Source of the DNA: Planctomonas deserti
GTDB taxonomy: Bacteria > Actinomycetota > Actinomycetes > Actinomycetales > Microbacteriaceae
Assembly: GCF_003067705.1 (NCBI RefSeq)
Contig: NZ_QANL01000003.1
Span: 496,001-560,000 of the forward strand
DNA: 64,000 bases
Reading direction: 5' to 3'
Below are positions 17,873-24,807 of the stretch, piece after piece (the first letter of the stretch is position 1; the number at the start of each line of letters is the position of its first letter). Position numbers and translations under genes: made by a program. The notes beneath the pieces were generated by a model that saw only the letters and a list, made by a program, of their open reading frames with translations, had not been told where the DNA came from and ran no database searches.

Positions 17873-17890
17873 GGGCCCGGTAGCGGGCCC
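17873..17890 (+). terminator. Short hairpin after the peroxiredoxin gene
   Basis: A 7-bp all-GC stem (17873-17879 with 17884-17890) with a GTAG loop lies 7 bases after the stop. No T tract. Confidence 0.4.
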
Positions 17891-17896
17891 GGCCGT

Positions 17897-17972
17897 ACGG
17901 TCCCTGAGCTTGTCGAAGGGACGCGACCCGGACCCACACGGTCCCTGAGCGTGTCGAAGGGACGCGACCCGG
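17897..17972. repeat. Intergenic element A, two direct half-copies
   Basis: Two nearly identical 35-base units (17897-17931 and 17938-17972), each ACGGTCCCTGAGC-T/GTGTCGAAGGGACGCGACC in type, stand 41 bases apart in the same orientation. Only the left half of the palindrome is present. The rest of 17973-18185 holds no gene; TAGCAT (18155-18160) may be the tRNA -10. Confidence 0.7.
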
Positions 17973-18185
17973 GCACGGCGCGCCTCGCTCGGCACGCTCC
18001 GTCGCTCCCGTGTTCCCAACACAGGCTCCCTCACAGGAGTGGCCGGCACCAGTCGAGGATCCGGCCGAGCGCAAGTCCCGCGGAGCCTGTACTGCGTACC
18101 GCTGGGCGGGTATTGAGCACGAGGAGCCGCCGCGGACCGGCGCCGCACAGCCTGTAGCATGGGTGCCGCGCGCTCGGCGCGCGAG

Positions 18186-18258
18186 GGGCCTTTAGCTCAG
18201 TTGGTAGAGCGCCACGTTTACACCGTGGATGTCGTCGGTTCGAGCCCGGCAGGGCCCA
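18186..18258 (+). tRNA. tRNA-Val, anticodon TAC
   Basis: A 73-base cloverleaf: acceptor GGGCCTT pairs with AGGGCCC (one G-U), the D arm has AGCTCAGTTGGTAGAGC, the anticodon stem CCACG/CGTGG encloses TTTACAC with anticodon TAC, and the T arm has GTTCGAGC. The discriminator is A and CCA is not encoded (CCC follows). It borders the block of small unknown genes downstream. Confidence 0.97.
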
Positions 18259-18303
18259 CCCTCCGCACCGTTCGAGCCGCCAGCTGAGATTTCTGGCGGC
18301 GCG

Positions 18304-18822
18304 TCACTCATCCGGCTCCGTCGCATCAGAGCGCGGGGGCACCAGGGTCCCGTCGATCTCGCGGAGCACGTACCTGCCGTGCTCCTCGTCGAGGTGGACG
18401 GCCACATGCCGGGATTCGCCGTTCACCTCCGCCATGAAGAACGCGCCGCATCGATCGCCGTCCTCATCGCGTCCGGGGATGCCGCAATCGGACTCCTCGA
18501 TGAGCGTTCTGGCCGTCGATCCGGTGACCCTGACCCCGTAGTCCGCGGCGAGCCATGACCGAACGATGGATTCGTACAACTCACCCTCCGCCTTCTCGGC
18601 GGGAGCATCGGCGACTGTCGCGACGGTGAAGCCGAGAATGAGGGTCGCCAGGCCCGAGCAAAACGCCAGGAAGCCTCGTCGAGTGACGGGGGTGTCGGTG
18701 AATCGATAGATACCGACGGTCACCGCCATGAGCACGGCACCGATCAGTACGACCGCCACACCGACGACGGTCATCACCGGCATGGGCACGGACGGAAGGT
18801 CGGCGGGGGAGAGTGTTGGCAT
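18304..18822 (-). CDS. Two-TM membrane protein with extracytoplasmic domain, paralogue 1
   Basis: 172 residues from ATG 18822, whose A is shared with the TGA of the upstream gene. Two hydrophobic helices (about 14-38 and 50-70) precede a soluble domain with WLAADYGVRV, GAFFMAEVNGES and a closing REIDGTLVPP. The neighbour upstream has the same architecture (TPADLPELP, WIVEDYGLEA, RDGNVIPP), so these are tandem paralogues. Function unknown. Confidence 0.7.
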   Translation of the reverse strand: MPTLSPADLPSVPMPVMTVVGVAVVLIGAVLMAVTVGIYRFTDTPVTRRGFLAFCSGLATLILGFTVATVADAPAEKAEGELYESIVRSWLAADYGVRVTGSTARTLIEESDCGIPGRDEDGDRCGAFFMAEVNGESRHVAVHLDEEHGRYVLREIDGTLVPPRSDATEPDE

Positions 18823-19322
18823 CACGAGGGCTCCGGCAGCGGTGGGATGACGTTCCCGTCGCGTGTCTCGAGGTAGTACTCGCCAGTATCGTGGTCCAGC
18901 TTCATGTAGATGCTGACAAGTTCGCCTCCCACCTCGTCACGGAAGAAGCTGGGTCTCCGGACGCTCCGCTCGTCCGGGACGATGGCACGCGCCTCGAACT
19001 CACCGGCCTCGAGCCCGTAGTCCTCGACTATCCACTTCTGTACCCGGGCGCTGATCTCGCCGCTGTTGGAGTTCGCAATTACCCAAACTATGAAGCTGGA
19101 CAGGATGCTGAGAGCCGCAGCGACCAACAGGCACACGGCGACTCGGAACATTCGGTGACGGCCGCGGCTCCACACGTACGTCCCGGCTGTGTCGGCCTGT
19201 ACTGGTCCGCTGAACACGCTCAGAAGGATCAACACTGGGAGCGTGATGATCCCGGCGATGCCCCACCACGGCAGCCCTGGCGCGGGAAGCTCGGGGAGAT
19301 CAGCCGGCGTCAGCTGCCACAT
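18822..19322 (-). CDS. Two-TM membrane protein with extracytoplasmic domain, paralogue 2
   Basis: 166 residues from ATG 19322 (MWQLTPADLPELP). The longer frame upstream is Arg/Pro-rich and has no counterpart in its paralogue. Helices at about 18-37 and 54-80 precede a soluble domain similar to that of the downstream gene, to which it is coupled by a TGATG overlap. Both end in a VIPP or LVPP motif. No known family recognised; the pair probably forms one complex. Confidence 0.65.
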   Translation of the reverse strand: MWQLTPADLPELPAPGLPWWGIAGIITLPVLILLSVFSGPVQADTAGTYVWSRGRHRMFRVAVCLLVAAALSILSSFIVWVIANSNSGEISARVQKWIVEDYGLEAGEFEARAIVPDERSVRRPSFFRDEVGGELVSIYMKLDHDTGEYYLETRDGNVIPPLPEPS

Positions 19323-19766
19323 GGAAGGACCGCAGACAGAGGTTCGCCGCCGGAGCCTGCCGCATGCTTGAGCTCCCGCTGACGGCGGCGCAGAGGGAAG
19401 GGCATGGGCGGTCCGGTCGATCGATTCGGGGTGGGACCGGGAACGTGCCGCACAGCGGGTGCCGGGCACGGGTGATCCCTGGCGACCCGGCGGCGTCAGC
19501 TTAGCCGCGGGCGCCCTCGGGGCGAGACCCCCAGAAGGGGTCGACGTCGGCTCGTTGCGCCTCACCCGATCACGCGCGTCTGACCGCTACCTGCCCTGTG
19601 AACGCCGCTGCTCGCTCGCGAGTCCCTGATGCTTTCGGGCTCAACGTGTGGGGGAATTCGAGCTTCAGAATCAGCCCGTGACGCCCGCGTCAGTACGCCT
19701 TGCCCGTGGTGGGCGGGCGGCCTGCAGGTGCCGAGGTGGTTTCGGGGACGGCCCTAGGGTGAGCCC
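19323..19766. other. Non-coding gap of 444 bases
   Basis: This lies between the divergent genes at 19322 and 19767. I see no RNA gene or strong hairpin. TAGGGT at its right edge is the presumed -10 of the next gene. A 16-base match to the 3' end of the gene at 22029-22274 (around 19601) is too short to call a pseudogene. Confidence 0.5.
19755..19760 (+). promoter_or_regulatory. Leaderless -10 box
   Basis: TAGGGT ends 6 bases before ATG 19767, with no ribosome site between. Confidence 0.45.
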
Positions 19767-19928
19767 ATGGACGTCTCGAACCTGCTCGTCATCGCTGCGA
19801 TCTTCATCCTCCCGGTCGCGCTCATAGCAGCCCTGCTCTACTTCGTGATCCGGTCGGCGGTGCTCGCAGCGTTGCGGAGGCATGCCGCCGAGCAGGCATC
19901 GGTTGTTCCTCCCGCGGCAGGCGGGTGA
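19767..19928 (+). CDS. Small single-TM protein (53 aa)
   Basis: ATG 19767 to TGA 19928. One hydrophobic helix (residues 6-28) is followed by an amphipathic basic stretch RSAVLAALRRHAAEQ. It is shorter than 60 codons but has actinobacterial codon usage and a leaderless TAGGGT-N6-ATG start. Ten bases separate it from the next small membrane gene, so the two are probably an operon. Function unknown. Confidence 0.55.
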   Translation: MDVSNLLVIAAIFILPVALIAALLYFVIRSAVLAALRRHAAEQASVVPPAAGG

Positions 19929-19938
19929 GAATCAGCAG

Positions 19939-20136
19939 ATGAGGGAGCCTGACCTGAACTCGCCCGGGAAAATCCCGTACCGCTGGTTCTGGGTGCTCGG
20001 CGGATCGATTCTCCTCATCGCCGTACTCTCCGCCGCGCAGGGCGTGGGGTTCATCTCCGTGACCAGTATCTTCGGCGGAGGGATGATGATCGTCCTCGGG
20101 TTCATCGAACGGCGCCGCGGAGCGCCGCCTCTCTGA
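19939..20136 (+). CDS. Small two-TM protein (65 aa)
   Basis: 65 residues from ATG 19939. Two helices (about 15-34 and 38-56) are followed by a basic tail ERRRGAPPL. It directly follows the 53-residue gene in the same direction. No family recognised; it belongs to the cluster of small membrane proteins in this block. Confidence 0.55.
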   Translation: MREPDLNSPGKIPYRWFWVLGGSILLIAVLSAAQGVGFISVTSIFGGGMMIVLGFIERRRGAPPL

Positions 20137-20340
20137 CGAAGGGATGTCCCCGCTCACTCGCTCGCAGAGTCGCGCCCGCCGTGTTGAGTATCGACGACCG
20201 CTACACCGGTAGCGCGGTTTACCTCCGCCGGCCCTTGCAAGCGCGCGGGCGGCAGGACGAGCATGAGGTGGGTCGGGGCTGCGGCCGGTGCTCGGCCTGC
20301 CCTGCCGAACGAGTGATTGCACCACGGCGACGGAGCGGGC

Positions 20341-21267
20341 ATGCGAAGGTCACTGGCGACCGGGGCCCTGGTCGCGGTCGTGCTTCTCGGGGCTAGCGGC
20401 TGCGCCCCTGCTGGGTCCGGGCTGTGTGCCACGCCCGCGAGTTCTCCGACGGTCGAGAATCCAGAGGCCCGCCCGATCGCGTTCACCTCCGATCGCGCCG
20501 GCAGCTTCGACCTCTGGTTGATGGCTGCTGACGGTTCGGATCCAGTTCGACTAACGCGCGACGACGAGGCCGAGGGCTTGCCGACCTGGTCTCCTAGTGG
20601 CGCCCAGCTCGCATTCATGGCGGCAGCCGACCTGGAGAGCAAAGGTGACATCTGCGTGATCAACGCCGATGGCACGGGCCTGCGGAATCTCACTAGCACC
20701 GCCGACCGTTATGAGACGACCCCGGTCTGGTCTCCGGATGGCGAGCGCATCGCGTACGGGGTGTGGGAGGACACGTCGAACAAGATCTTCACGATGACGA
20801 GCGATGGTCAGGACAAGCGACTCCTCACCGACAACGGCAACTGGCCGAGCTGGTCGCCGGATGGCGAGCGCATCGTCTACAGCACGCCCCGGGGGAGCGA
20901 CACCGGTCAGGACCTGTGGGTGATGAATAGGGACGGCAGTGATCGAAAGCTATTGGCAGAAGACTCGACCGAGATGACGGAGCCATCTTGGTCCCCCGAT
21001 GGGCTGACGATCGCTTTCGTCATGTCCCGCACTCGAGAGGACATCTACGTGATGCCCGCCGAAGGCGGTCCTCACCGCAGGCTCACAACGTTGCCGGGAC
21101 ACGATCATTGGCCTCCGTCATGGTCGCCCGACGGCACCCAGATCGCCTTCACGGCTGATGGGGTGGATCGGGTGGGTGAGATCGCTGTCGTGGACCTGGA
21201 CACACTGGCCACGACGAACCTGACCAATCATGCGGCGAACGACGCGTTCCCCGCCTGGCGGCGCTAG
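20341..21267 (+). CDS. TolB-like beta-propeller lipoprotein
   Basis: 308 residues from ATG 20341 with GGAGC upstream. Residues 1-25 are a lipoprotein signal with lipobox LGASGC, so it is anchored outside the membrane. The mature protein has five or six PD40 repeats, each with a WSPDG or TWSPSG core (for example VWSPDGERIAYG), as in TolB-type propellers. There is no Tol-Pal system in Gram-positives, so a binding or sensing role is inferred. Codon usage looks slightly less GC-biased than in the core genes. Confidence 0.85.
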   Translation: MRRSLATGALVAVVLLGASGCAPAGSGLCATPASSPTVENPEARPIAFTSDRAGSFDLWLMAADGSDPVRLTRDDEAEGLPTWSPSGAQLAFMAAADLESKGDICVINADGTGLRNLTSTADRYETTPVWSPDGERIAYGVWEDTSNKIFTMTSDGQDKRLLTDNGNWPSWSPDGERIVYSTPRGSDTGQDLWVMNRDGSDRKLLAEDSTEMTEPSWSPDGLTIAFVMSRTREDIYVMPAEGGPHRRLTTLPGHDHWPPSWSPDGTQIAFTADGVDRVGEIAVVDLDTLATTNLTNHAANDAFPAWRR

Positions 21268-21428
21268 GCCTCCGGTCCGCCTCCATCACGACGCAACGTG
21301 CGTCACGAGCCGAAGTCTTCCAACCGCACCCCCGGGCGGTGGCCGTGCTTCCGTCGTTGTCACGGCACTCGAGCATCGAGGTCCTCGGGTCGGCAGACTA
21401 CCGCCGTCTCGCGTGGCTTGGTTCTGTG

Positions 21429-21605
21429 TCAGTCGGTCTCCAGAGCAGCACGGAGGCGCGCTTCGGCGACATCGACGCACGCACGCATCTGCTCGTACTG
21501 CGCGCGGTCGTCGGCGCTCATGAGTGCCCCGCCGGCACCGCGGAAGAACTGGAGCGCCTCGAACTGGGCGGCGACCAGTCCCTTCCGCTCAGCGCGCTCG
21601 CTCAC
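21429..21605 (-). CDS. Small soluble partner of DRLIGPP paralogue 1 (58 aa)
   Basis: 58 residues from GTG 21605, whose TGA-containing start (GTGA) overlaps the stop of the membrane gene 21602-21838 by 4 bases. It is predicted helical and charged (VSERAERKGLVAAQFEAL, then MSADDRAQYEQMR). It has no membrane segment. The overlap implies translational coupling to the paralogue. No family recognised. Confidence 0.5.
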   Translation of the reverse strand: MSERAERKGLVAAQFEALQFFRGAGGALMSADDRAQYEQMRACVDVAEARLRAALETD

Positions 21606-21838
21606 CGGGATCCCGAGTCCATCGATCCGCTTTGCTGCTGGTGGACGCGCAGCGAGTAGACACCGTGCCAGAGCGGATGCTGGGGGATGATCAGCAACGG
21701 CGCCCACAGCATCGGCTGGTCGAACCTCGTTACGGCGAACACGGCCGCAAGAAGCGTGGCGGATCCGGCGAACAGGGTTATGAACCATGCCCGTCGTCGC
21801 GTTCGAAGCGGCGGCCCCAGAATGCGATCCCAACGCAC
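21602..21838 (-). CDS. Two-TM small membrane protein, DRLIGPP family paralogue 1
   Basis: 78 residues from GTG 21838, preferred over GTG 21886 because TACGCT lies exactly 6 bases upstream as in both other paralogues and the product then starts at the same point (VRWDRILGPPLR). Two helices with FDQP between them are followed by HPLWHGVYSLR. It is the most diverged of the three copies. Overlaps the 58-residue gene by GTGA. Confidence 0.6.
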   Translation of the reverse strand: MRWDRILGPPLRTRRRAWFITLFAGSATLLAAVFAVTRFDQPMLWAPLLIIPQHPLWHGVYSLRVHQQQSGSMDSGSR

Positions 21839-21844
21839 CGGCTC

Positions 21845-21850
21845 AGCGTA
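21845..21850 (-). promoter_or_regulatory. Leaderless -10 box of paralogue 1
   Basis: TACGCT on the minus strand, 6 bases before GTG 21838. Confidence 0.5.
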
Positions 21851-21885
21851 CCGATCGGTGGTCAGGTCGCAGGCCACCCGGGGCA

Positions 21886-22032
21886 CTACTGCTGCGTGCG
21901 GGCACGTTCGCGATGTATGGCGCCGAACTTCTTCCGCTGCTGGTTGAAGGAGCGCAGGGCGAACGGCGCGATCACCACCATCCCGACGATGCCGATGATG
22001 CCGATGATGAAACCGATGGTGTTTTCGTTCAC
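21886..22032 (-). CDS. Small single-TM partner of DRLIGPP paralogue 2 (48 aa)
   Basis: 48 residues from GTG 22032, overlapping the stop of the upstream paralogue by GTGA. One very hydrophobic helix (NTIGFIIGIIGIVGMVVIAP) is followed by a basic tail RSFNQQRKKFGAIHRERARTQ. It parallels the 58-residue partner of paralogue 1 in position but not in sequence. Function unknown. Confidence 0.5.
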   Translation of the reverse strand: MNENTIGFIIGIIGIVGMVVIAPFALRSFNQQRKKFGAIHRERARTQQ

Positions 22033-22274
22033 AGCCCCGGCTCGCTCGCGCTGTTGGAACCTTTGGAACGCCGCTGCTCGCGCAGACTCCAAATGCCGCC
22101 CCAGAACGGGAGTTGCATGATGACCAGCAGCGGCAACCACGCCCCGGGTCGATCGAACGCGACGACCGCGACGACGAGGGCGAGCAGCATCAGCACGCCG
22201 CCGGTAATCGTGACGAAGAGGGCCATGCCCCGCGACCTGTACGGAGGGCCGATCAGTCGATCCCTGCTGCTCAC
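22029..22274 (-). CDS. Two-TM small membrane protein, DRLIGPP family paralogue 2
   Basis: 81 residues from GTG 22274 with TACGCT 6 bases upstream; an earlier in-frame start at 22316 lies upstream of that box. Motifs shared with its paralogues: DRLIGPP near the N-terminus, a first helix with GGVLMLLAL, AVVAFDRP between helices, and PFWGGIWSLREQ at the end. Helices about 17-40 and 44-62. Function unknown. Confidence 0.65.
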   Translation of the reverse strand: MSSRDRLIGPPYRSRGMALFVTITGGVLMLLALVVAVVAFDRPGAWLPLLVIMQLPFWGGIWSLREQRRSKGSNSASEPGL

Positions 22275-22280
22275 GTGCTC

Positions 22281-22286
22281 AGCGTA
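22281..22286 (-). promoter_or_regulatory. Leaderless -10 box of paralogue 2
   Basis: TACGCT on the minus strand, 6 bases before GTG 22274. Confidence 0.5.
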
Positions 22287-22423
22287 TCGAGCGGTGCCGC
22301 CGACATCAGCAGGCACGGAACGTCACACCGACGGCGCAGAGGAGGACCGTGGGAGAGCGGCGCCTTCGCCGCGACGAATCCGACGATCCCGACGCCCAAC
22401 GATGCGTTGCGTGGCTAGCGGCG

Positions 22424-22663
22424 TCAGGCCTTCGGGCTCGCCTCGCCGCGCTTCCTCCGCTGCTGGTCCCGCAGGGTCCGCACGCCCAGCCAGAACGGGG
22501 GCTGCGTGACGAGCAACGGCGGAAGCCAGCTCGCGGGCTGATTGAAAGCGACTACCGCGAGGCCGAGCGCGAGCAGCATCACGACGCCACCGCCGATTGT
22601 CGAGAACAGCGCCAGGCGACGTGACGTGCGGGGCTTCCCGATCAACCGGTCCTTCGCAGTCAC
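22424..22663 (-). CDS. Two-TM small membrane protein, DRLIGPP family paralogue 3
   Basis: 79 residues from GTG 22663 with TACGCT 6 bases upstream. It has DRLIGKP, a first helix with GGGVVMLLALGLAVVAFNQP, and PFWLGVRTLRDQQ, followed by a basic tail. Unlike the other two copies it has no coupled downstream microgene. Function unknown; its conservation across three copies argues that all are real genes. Confidence 0.65.
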   Translation of the reverse strand: MTAKDRLIGKPRTSRRLALFSTIGGGVVMLLALGLAVVAFNQPASWLPPLLVTQPPFWLGVRTLRDQQRRKRGEASPKA

Positions 22664-22669
22664 GGGGTC

Positions 22670-22675
22670 AGCGTA
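22670..22675 (-). promoter_or_regulatory. Leaderless -10 box of paralogue 3
   Basis: TACGCT on the minus strand, 6 bases before GTG 22663. Confidence 0.5.
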
Positions 22676-22715
22676 CTGGGGCGTCCCATCCGGCGGACCA
22701 GGCCCGACATCACCC

Positions 22716-22721
22716 TAGGAT
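22716..22721 (+). promoter_or_regulatory. Leaderless -10 box
   Basis: TAGGAT ends 7 bases before ATG 22729. Confidence 0.45.
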
Positions 22722-22728
22722 CGGCGTC

Positions 22729-22923
22729 ATGTACGCCGCGCCGATGCTCACGTTGATCATCGGCATAGGGCTTTTCCTAGTCGGGCTCGCCATGAGCCTT
22801 CGACTGCGCAGGCGGGGTGGCATGCGGGTGATGAGCGGGCCGTGGCTAGCGGCAGTGATCACCGGCTCGCTAGGCGGGAGCCTCGTCGCGATCACCGTCC
22901 TCAACCTGTTTCTCGCCCCGTAG
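22729..22923 (+). CDS. Small two-TM protein (64 aa)
   Basis: 64 residues from ATG 22729. Two helices (about 5-22 and 36-60) are joined by a basic loop SLRLRRRGGMR. It is the first of three genes transcribed together with a 3-base gap and then a 4-base overlap. No family recognised. Confidence 0.6.
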   Translation: MYAAPMLTLIIGIGLFLVGLAMSLRLRRRGGMRVMSGPWLAAVITGSLGGSLVAITVLNLFLAP

Positions 22924-22926
22924 CCC

Positions 22927-23208
22927 ATGACCTCACCCGTGCAGCGGCGGCTGGCCATCGGTCAGGAGCGGACCTTCGGCGTCTCCATGCTCGTCATCGG
23001 GGTTCTTCTCGCCGCGGTGTCCGCGGTCAGAGTCGTCGAAGATCCGTCCGCGGTGTGGTCCTGGACCGTCGGGTGCCTCGCCATACTCCAGATCGCCACC
23101 GGGATACACGCCATTCGTAAGCACCGTCGAGATGTCGCGGAACTCGAGCGCGAGCACGGCGTGGGCGCGGGAAGCGACGCGGAGATCCGCCGTCGCCACG
23201 GGCTATGA
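22927..23208 (+). CDS. Small two-TM protein (93 aa)
   Basis: 93 residues from ATG 22927, three bases after the previous stop. Two helices (about 18-38 and 45-62) are followed by a charged soluble tail (KHRRDVAELEREHG). Its stop overlaps the next start (ATGA). No family recognised; probably a subunit with its two neighbours. Confidence 0.6.
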   Translation: MTSPVQRRLAIGQERTFGVSMLVIGVLLAAVSAVRVVEDPSAVWSWTVGCLAILQIATGIHAIRKHRRDVAELEREHGVGAGSDAEIRRRHGL

Positions 23209-23984
23209 CTCACGCGGACGACGACGCCCTGCCGGGCGACACGCGGCATGACGAGCTCTCCGACCTGCGGCGACGGGTCTACGGCCGGGGCGGGGACCTT
23301 ATCGGTGACCCGGCCGCTGTGGCTCGTCTAAGGCAGCTGCACGAAGTACAGGCGGGCCGAGGTCGAGGCCAACCGGGGAGCGCGACTCCAGCAGCGCCGG
23401 AGCCCGACGCCGGCGCCGGTGGCGGTGCGAGCGCCGGTGCGGAAGATGGTGCGAGCCCGCGTGAGGCGCCGGAGAGAGCGGCTCTGCCCAACACCGAACG
23501 GCCTCCTCATGCTCCGAGTCGTCGGCTACGTGTGCTGTGGGTCGTGTCCGTTCTCGTCGCTGTGCTCGTCACCGCCGTGGTGATCTCATGGCTGCACGCC
23601 TCTCCGGGCTCCGAGGTCGCGATGCTCTCCCTCAGCGAGGATCAGGAACTGCCGGCCCACCAGTCGGAGTTCTATCGAGACGTGCTGGTGACGGAGGACT
23701 TCCATGGTCTGACTGCAATCTACCTGCGTCCCGATTCCACCTCGCAGGCGAACGACGGCGGCTGTGTGCAGCTCGTCGCCAGTCGGGAGAACACAAGGGT
23801 GGAGCCCACCTTCGGCTGTGGTGCGGGGCCCTTCCCTGCGGACGTCGTGATGAAGGTCACGCAGATAGCACCGCGTGAGCTGAGGAACCGCTACGGGGTT
23901 GGGTCGACACTGCGCTTCACCGTCGTGGGCGAGGACGAGCCCTACTTCGTTCGAGTGGAATCCGTCGGACCGGCACCGAGATAA
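23205..23984 (+). CDS. Single-TM protein with disordered N-terminus and extracytoplasmic domain
   Basis: 259 residues, coupled to the preceding gene by ATGA. Residues 1-100 are hydrophilic and Gly/Ala/Glu-rich, the helix at about 110-130 (LWVVSVLVAVLVTAVVISWL) crosses the membrane, and residues 135-259 lie outside. Two cysteines there (in GGCVQLV and FGCGAG) could form a disulfide. No domain recognised. Last gene of a three-gene operon. Confidence 0.6.
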   Translation: MTHADDDALPGDTRHDELSDLRRRVYGRGGDLIGDPAAVARLRQLHEVQAGRGRGQPGSATPAAPEPDAGAGGGASAGAEDGASPREAPERAALPNTERPPHAPSRRLRVLWVVSVLVAVLVTAVVISWLHASPGSEVAMLSLSEDQELPAHQSEFYRDVLVTEDFHGLTAIYLRPDSTSQANDGGCVQLVASRENTRVEPTFGCGAGPFPADVVMKVTQIAPRELRNRYGVGSTLRFTVVGEDEPYFVRVESVGPAPR

Positions 23985-24008
23985 TCCGGGTCCGGGTCCG
24001 ACGAGCAC

Positions 24009-24341
24009 TTAGAAATTACCTCCACCTGACCTACCGTCCGCAACCTCCCAGGAGAAGCGGCGCCGCCACGACGGAGGCACCTCTCCTACGGTCACGCGGA
24101 ACAAGGCGCCGTCCTCGTCGACCGAGACGTGCAGCCGACGCTCGACGCGGTCGAACAGCGGCGTCATGCCGCCGACCCAGACGAAGGGGTTGAGGGCCTC
24201 CAGCACGATCCTCCACCAAGGCGGAGGCACAGGGTGGACCATGACCAGGTCGAACGCGTTCCGCTCGACCACGACCCAGCCGTCATTCATGCGGCGCATC
24301 ATCTCCGCCCGGAGCAGGGCGGTGCGCGTATTCGCGTTCAT
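24009..24341 (-). CDS. Hypothetical protein (110 aa), membrane-associated
   Basis: 110 residues from ATG 24341 with GAGGAA upstream. One hydrophobic stretch (PWWRIVLEALNPFVWVGG) could insert in the membrane; the rest is soluble with alternating strands. It reads WVVVERNAFDLVMVHP before the hydrophobic part, a pattern met in small actinobacterial membrane proteins. Function unknown. Converges on the gene ending at 23984. Confidence 0.55.
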   Translation of the reverse strand: MNANTRTALLRAEMMRRMNDGWVVVERNAFDLVMVHPVPPPWWRIVLEALNPFVWVGGMTPLFDRVERRLHVSVDEDGALFRVTVGEVPPSWRRRFSWEVADGRSGGGNF

Positions 24342-24380
24342 CGGTTCCTCACGCAGCTTCCGGCATGAGTGGCGTGGCGA

Positions 24381-24704
24381 TCACTCCGTCCTGCCGGTCC
24401 TCCATGCCGCGCGCTCGCGCTCTTCACGCTCCTCGCGCTCACGTCTGAATCGTCGCTCTCGCCGCGTCGCCGTGATCAACGCCGCGACGAAAACAAGCAC
24501 GTACCCGCCATAGAAGAACCATCGCCACCCGTCGCCCGGCGCTTCGAGAGCGTAGATGAGTAGGACTCCATGCAGCCCGAAGCCGAGTACTGAAGCGACC
24601 TGGATCCGAGCGACACGCAGCACGTCTTCCGGTCGAGGATCGAAACGAGAAAGGGGTTGTCCAGGCCTGTGGACTCCCGTTGCGTCGCGCCGCCGTTCAA
24701 TCAT
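24381..24704 (-). CDS. Two-TM small protein with charged tail (107 aa)
   Basis: 107 residues from ATG 24704 with TAACCT 6 bases upstream. After a hydrophilic N-terminus come two helices (about 36-55 and 62-80), the 2TM layout, then a long basic/acidic tail of alternating Arg and Glu (RRFRREREEREERERAAW). Function unknown. It is the first gene of a minus-strand pair with the 110-residue gene. Confidence 0.6.
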   Translation of the reverse strand: MIERRRDATGVHRPGQPLSRFDPRPEDVLRVARIQVASVLGFGLHGVLLIYALEAPGDGWRWFFYGGYVLVFVAALITATRRERRFRREREEREERERAAWRTGRTE

Positions 24705-24710
24705 GAGTGG

Positions 24711-24716
24711 AGGTTA
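24711..24716 (-). promoter_or_regulatory. Leaderless -10 box
   Basis: TAACCT on the minus strand, 6 bases before ATG 24704. Confidence 0.4.
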
Positions 24717-24796
24717 TCGATGGGCAGAGAATCAGGTCTCGCTGGTCAACGAAACGGGGGCGCGAGCCCTCCTGCTCACCGGCGCCCGGCGAGGTC

Positions 24797-24802
24797 TAGT
24801 TT
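24797..24802 (+). promoter_or_regulatory. Leaderless -10 box
   Basis: TAGTTT ends 5 bases before ATG 24808. Confidence 0.35.
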
Positions 24803-24807
24803 GAAGC

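Noticed and set aside
19595-19625. Remnant of a fourth DRLIGPP paralogue
   Set aside because: Only about 16 matching bases, with a stop codon just upstream and no further similarity. Too little to call a pseudogene.
18186-24716. An island integrated into tRNA-Val
   Set aside because: No integrase was found and no second copy of the tRNA 3' end could be seen downstream.
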